This document shows, one piece after another, positions 4,339 to 6,596 of a stretch of 6,596 nucleotides of DNA (its first letter is position 1; every line of letters begins with the position of its first letter). The notes under the pieces were generated by a model. That model was given only the letters and a program-made list of their open reading frames with translations. It was not told where the DNA came from and did no database searches. Location of the stretch: contig CALINM010000143.1 in the NCBI GenBank assembly GCA_938045315.1, forward strand, positions 1-6,596, given 5' to 3'. The position numbers and the translations under genes were made by a program. The stretch is from an uncultured bacterium. GTDB taxonomy: Bacteria > CALINM01.

Positions 4339-6293
4339 AAGGTTATCCCTAAAATTACATTTATTATTAAATGCAATAAATAACCAACTAAAACAGAAAA
4401 AACTATGACAAAACTAACGATATACAACCCCATTTTTAGTCCCCTTTCTTTAATTGTCATTATGAATTGAGCAATACAGGGAAGAAATAGTGTAAGCATA
4501 ACTGATAAAATTAGCAACTGATTGTTATTAAATACACCCTGTTTATGCAAGTCATAAAGCCCTGCAGCACCATAATCTCTTCTGAAAAAACCAAATAAGA
4601 ATATCTTAGCAGATTCATAGGGAAGACCTATATATTGAAGAGGAAATGCAATAATTGTTAAAAAAAGATCAAATACACCAGTTATTCTACCAATCCATAT
4701 AAATATACTTGCATATATAAAAAGAGGCATTACCTCTTTAAAATACCAGACTAACCTGGTATAGGTTTTAACTATTATATTAGAAAGTTTAGGTATTCTA
4801 ATGGGTGGTATTTCAACAAAGAAAATTGTTTTTTCCCCTTTTATATAAAACTTTGAAAAATATCCAACTATAAAGAAAATTATTATTAACACAAAAATCC
4901 AAATACTTAGTAAGACTGAATTGTTACTTAATACAGCTAACATCACACCTAATTGAGCTGAACAGGGAACTGCTAATGAAAGTAATATTGTTGCTATTAT
5001 TCTCTCTTTTTTTGTATTTAAAGTTCTTGTAACCATAGTTGCCATTGTATCACATCCAAAACCTAATACAAGAGGAATAACCGCTTTTCCAGTAAGCCCA
5101 ATCTTTTTAAAAATTCTATCTAACAAAAAAGCGAGCCTGGGAAGATATCCACTATCTTCTAAAATTGAAAAAAATAGAAAAAATGTTGTAACTATTGGTA
5201 GAATTATAGCAATTGCATATTTTATTCCCAATGTTATTATTCCATAGTCTCTAATTAACAATTCTTTTAAATACTCATTTTTAATTGTTTTTTCAATTAG
5301 GACTATTAATTTAGGTAGAAGATTTTCCTCAAAGATATTCGTCTCAATAAAATCAACAAGTATACCAGCCCCAAATTCACCTACAAATTTATAAAGACCA
5401 AAATAAAGGACGAAAAACAAAATAGGATATCCCCATACTTTGTGAATAGTAATTCCACTTATAAAATTAATAAACCTGCTTTCTTCACCTATAGATACTT
5501 TTTTTAATACTTTACGAGTAATTTCTTCTGCAATTAATTGCCTTTTCAATGCAAAAATGTAATCTAATGATACTCTAAATATTTCCTCCAATTTTCTTCT
5601 ACTAATGTCAGAAAAGTTAATAATATCATTCTTCCCTTCACTTTCGAAAAGTGTTAAAAATTCAACATCTTTCTGTAAAAGCATTATACTTATTAATCTT
5701 TTCGATATTTTGAAATCATTATTATTTATAATATCACTCAACCTTTGAATTTCACTTTCAATTTCATTATCGAAATTAATACTTTTTTGTCTATATAATC
5801 CTCTGTCACTTATTAATAGATTAAGAATTTCTTTAATTCCCTCTTTTTTTATAGAAACTGCTTTAATTACAGGTATTCCAAGCAATTCTGATAATTTAAC
5901 ACTATCAATTTCAATACCCATTCTCTTTGCTTCATCCATCATATTTAATACAAGAATGACTGGAATACCAGTATCAATTAACTGAAACGTTAAAGGTAGC
6001 ATCCTATCTAAATTTTTAGCATCAACAACATTCACTATCCAATCTGGGTTCCCTTTAATAATCAAATCTCTGGCAACCTTTTCTTCTTCAGAAATGGGAA
6101 GCATGGAATACATCCCAGGGGTATCAATGATTTTTATGGTGTAATCTTTATATGATATTTCACCTTCAGTGTATTCTACAGTTGTCCCGGGATAGTTTGA
6201 AACTGTTACATATTTTCCCGTTAATGCATTAAAAAGAGCGCTTTTACCCACATTGGGATTACCAACTAAAAGAACTTTTATTTTATTTTTCAT
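4335..6293 (-). CDS. feoB: Ferrous iron transporter FeoB
   Basis: The 652-residue protein is FeoB, the inner-membrane Fe(II) importer with an N-terminal G domain. GTPase motifs are GNPNVGKS (11-18), the switch-I NYPGTTVEY (33-41), DTPG (57-60) and NMMD (117-120). A helical insulation domain follows (about 165-265), then a membrane half with two Gate-type regions. Conserved membrane cysteines are C414 in GFGCDTMAT, C444 in VPCSAQ and C606 in LPCIAQ; LEDSGYLPRLAF and GFFRRDYGAAGL are also visible. The GCDTMAT form differs from the GCNVPA form of E. coli and marks a subtype I associate with delta-proteobacterial and related anaerobes. It is shorter than E. coli FeoB (773) and has no long cytoplasmic tail. 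The ATG at 6293 is preceded by an AGAGGG site 5 nt away. It is first in the operon, and no stand-alone feoA is present. Confidence 0.97.
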   Translation of the reverse strand: MKNKIKVLLVGNPNVGKSALFNALTGKYVTVSNYPGTTVEYTEGEISYKDYTIKIIDTPGMYSMLPISEEEKVARDLIIKGNPDWIVNVVDAKNLDRMLPLTFQLIDTGIPVILVLNMMDEAKRMGIEIDSVKLSELLGIPVIKAVSIKKEGIKEILNLLISDRGLYRQKSINFDNEIESEIQRLSDIINNNDFKISKRLISIMLLQKDVEFLTLFESEGKNDIINFSDISRRKLEEIFRVSLDYIFALKRQLIAEEITRKVLKKVSIGEESRFINFISGITIHKVWGYPILFFVLYFGLYKFVGEFGAGILVDFIETNIFEENLLPKLIVLIEKTIKNEYLKELLIRDYGIITLGIKYAIAIILPIVTTFFLFFSILEDSGYLPRLAFLLDRIFKKIGLTGKAVIPLVLGFGCDTMATMVTRTLNTKKERIIATILLSLAVPCSAQLGVMLAVLSNNSVLLSIWIFVLIIIFFIVGYFSKFYIKGEKTIFFVEIPPIRIPKLSNIIVKTYTRLVWYFKEVMPLFIYASIFIWIGRITGVFDLFLTIIAFPLQYIGLPYESAKIFLFGFFRRDYGAAGLYDLHKQGVFNNNQLLILSVMLTLFLPCIAQFIMTIKERGLKMGLYIVSFVIVFSVLVGYLLHLIINVILGITL

Positions 6294-6324
6294 AAGATCC
6301 CTCTATTAAAAATCTTCTTTTATT

Positions 6325-6395
6325 TTAAACTTTATAATATCAACTTTTTATATTAATTTAATGCTAAAATCTTGCTACATATAGAATAAGTTTAA
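6325..6395. repeat. Inverted repeat in the feoB leader
   Basis: TTAAACTT (6325-6332) and its perfect complement AAGTTTAA (6388-6395) lie 55 nt apart in the predicted feoB 5' leader, one near the expected transcription start and one about 30 nt before the ATG. They could be two regulator half-sites or the base of a long-loop hairpin. An 8-bp AT-rich match is not statistically strong here. Confidence 0.2.
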
Positions 6396-6405
6396 TCATC
6401 TTGTT

Positions 6406-6433
6406 ATTATATCCTTAAAAAAATTTATGTCAG
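6406..6433 (-). promoter_or_regulatory. Sigma70-type promoter of the feo operon
   Basis: On the minus strand CTGACA (6433-6428) and TATAAT (6411-6406) are separated by 16 nt, 11 of 12 positions matching consensus. Transcription would start near 6399, giving a leader of about 105 nt before feoB. As the only good promoter upstream of the tightly packed feoB to thiL genes, it probably drives all four and is the natural place for DtxR-type repression, although I see no classical DtxR box. Confidence 0.65.
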
Positions 6434-6454
6434 GCTTTTAATCTCATAATGTTT

Positions 6455-6472
6455 TTAAGTATTAATATTTAA
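6455..6472. repeat. Near-perfect 18-bp palindrome upstream of the feo promoter
   Basis: TTAAGTATTAATATTTAA differs from its own reverse complement by only one mispaired position on each side. It sits about 22 bp upstream of the feo -35 box and overlaps the last codons of the upstream gene. It could be an operator or, as RNA, a weak hairpin ending that gene; in AT-rich DNA chance is also plausible. Confidence 0.3.
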
Positions 6473-6596
6473 CCTTTATTTCATTTAGTTCTTCTTTACT
6501 TATTTCATTCCATCTTTTCAAAACCCAATTGCCTACCCATTTTTTGAAAATTTCTAAATTTTTTTGCCTTTCCTCTTCTGTTGAACCAAGGTATTT
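6462..6596 (-). CDS. C-terminal fragment of an unrecognised protein
   Basis: The minus strand is open from the right edge to a TAA at 6464-6462, giving the last 44 residues of a protein: KYLGSTEEERQKNLEIFKKW near the left of the fragment, then a helical, charged tail ending ELNEIKVKY. I do not recognise the family. The composition (many Glu and Lys plus three Trp) looks like a real soluble protein rather than noise. It reads in the same direction as the feo operon, and the 168 bp between its stop and feoB hold the feo promoter, so it is probably a separate transcription unit. Confidence 0.5.
   Translation of the reverse strand, partial: KYLGSTEEERQKNLEIFKKWVGNWVLKRWNEISKEELNEIKVKY

Noticed and set aside
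1-6596. CRISPR arrays, tRNA/rRNA genes, IS elements, attachment sites
   Set aside because: I saw no regularly spaced repeats, tRNA-like cloverleaf or CCA ends, transposase reading frames, or terminal inverted repeats in the window.
6462-6596. REP-associated tyrosine transposase C-terminus
   Set aside because: The LGSTEEERQ stretch faintly recalls that family, but 44 residues without catalytic motifs are too little to name it.

Overview
This is a 6.6 kb stretch of a very AT-rich bacterial chromosome with housekeeping genes and an iron-uptake operon. I see no phage, plasmid, IS, CRISPR or stable-RNA gene. The low GC, the FeoB subtype with a GFGCDTMAT gate motif, the DtxR-FeoA fusion with its C/H-rich linker, and a four-Cys bL28 suggest an anaerobic, probably Gram-negative bacterium of the Deferribacterota or a similar deep lineage. 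That placement is inference; no marker here settles it.

Left part (1-2518, mostly + strand). The first 14 codons of a truD-like gene leave the window on the minus strand. Divergent from it is nth (endonuclease III), whose iron-sulfur motif has His in place of the second Cys. Next come rpmB (ribosomal protein bL28) with its own promoter, an FmdB-family zinc-ribbon protein, and a 62-residue membrane protein. They are followed by the wreck of a DUF2723-type membrane protein gene. That gene keeps its start, its signature GDSPEL...GIAHPPGYPLY segment and a TPR-like C-terminus, but lies in four reading frames and appears to lack its middle.

Right part (2511-6461, minus strand). A compact operon reads feoB, a 65-residue Cys-rich zinc-ribbon-like protein, a DtxR-family metalloregulator fused to FeoA, and thiL. 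The first two junctions are 4-nt ATGA overlaps and the third is a 2-nt gap, so translation is probably coupled. A good sigma70-type promoter (CTGACA, 16 nt, TATAAT) lies about 105 nt upstream of feoB. The likely logic is Fe(II) import by FeoB, feedback by the Fe(II)-sensing regulator, and an FeoA module supplied on the regulator instead of as a separate protein. ThiL (thiamine diphosphate synthesis) seems to be a co-transcribed passenger. The operon ends tail-to-tail with the pseudogene, overlapping it by 8 bp.

At the right edge, the last 44 codons of an unrecognised minus-strand gene enter the window upstream of the feo promoter.

Most worth a second look: the broken DUF2723 gene with three same-direction homopolymer shifts, the Cys-to-His change in Nth, and the Cys-rich small protein plus DtxR-FeoA fusion in the feo operon. 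I did not find a convincing wholly new system.
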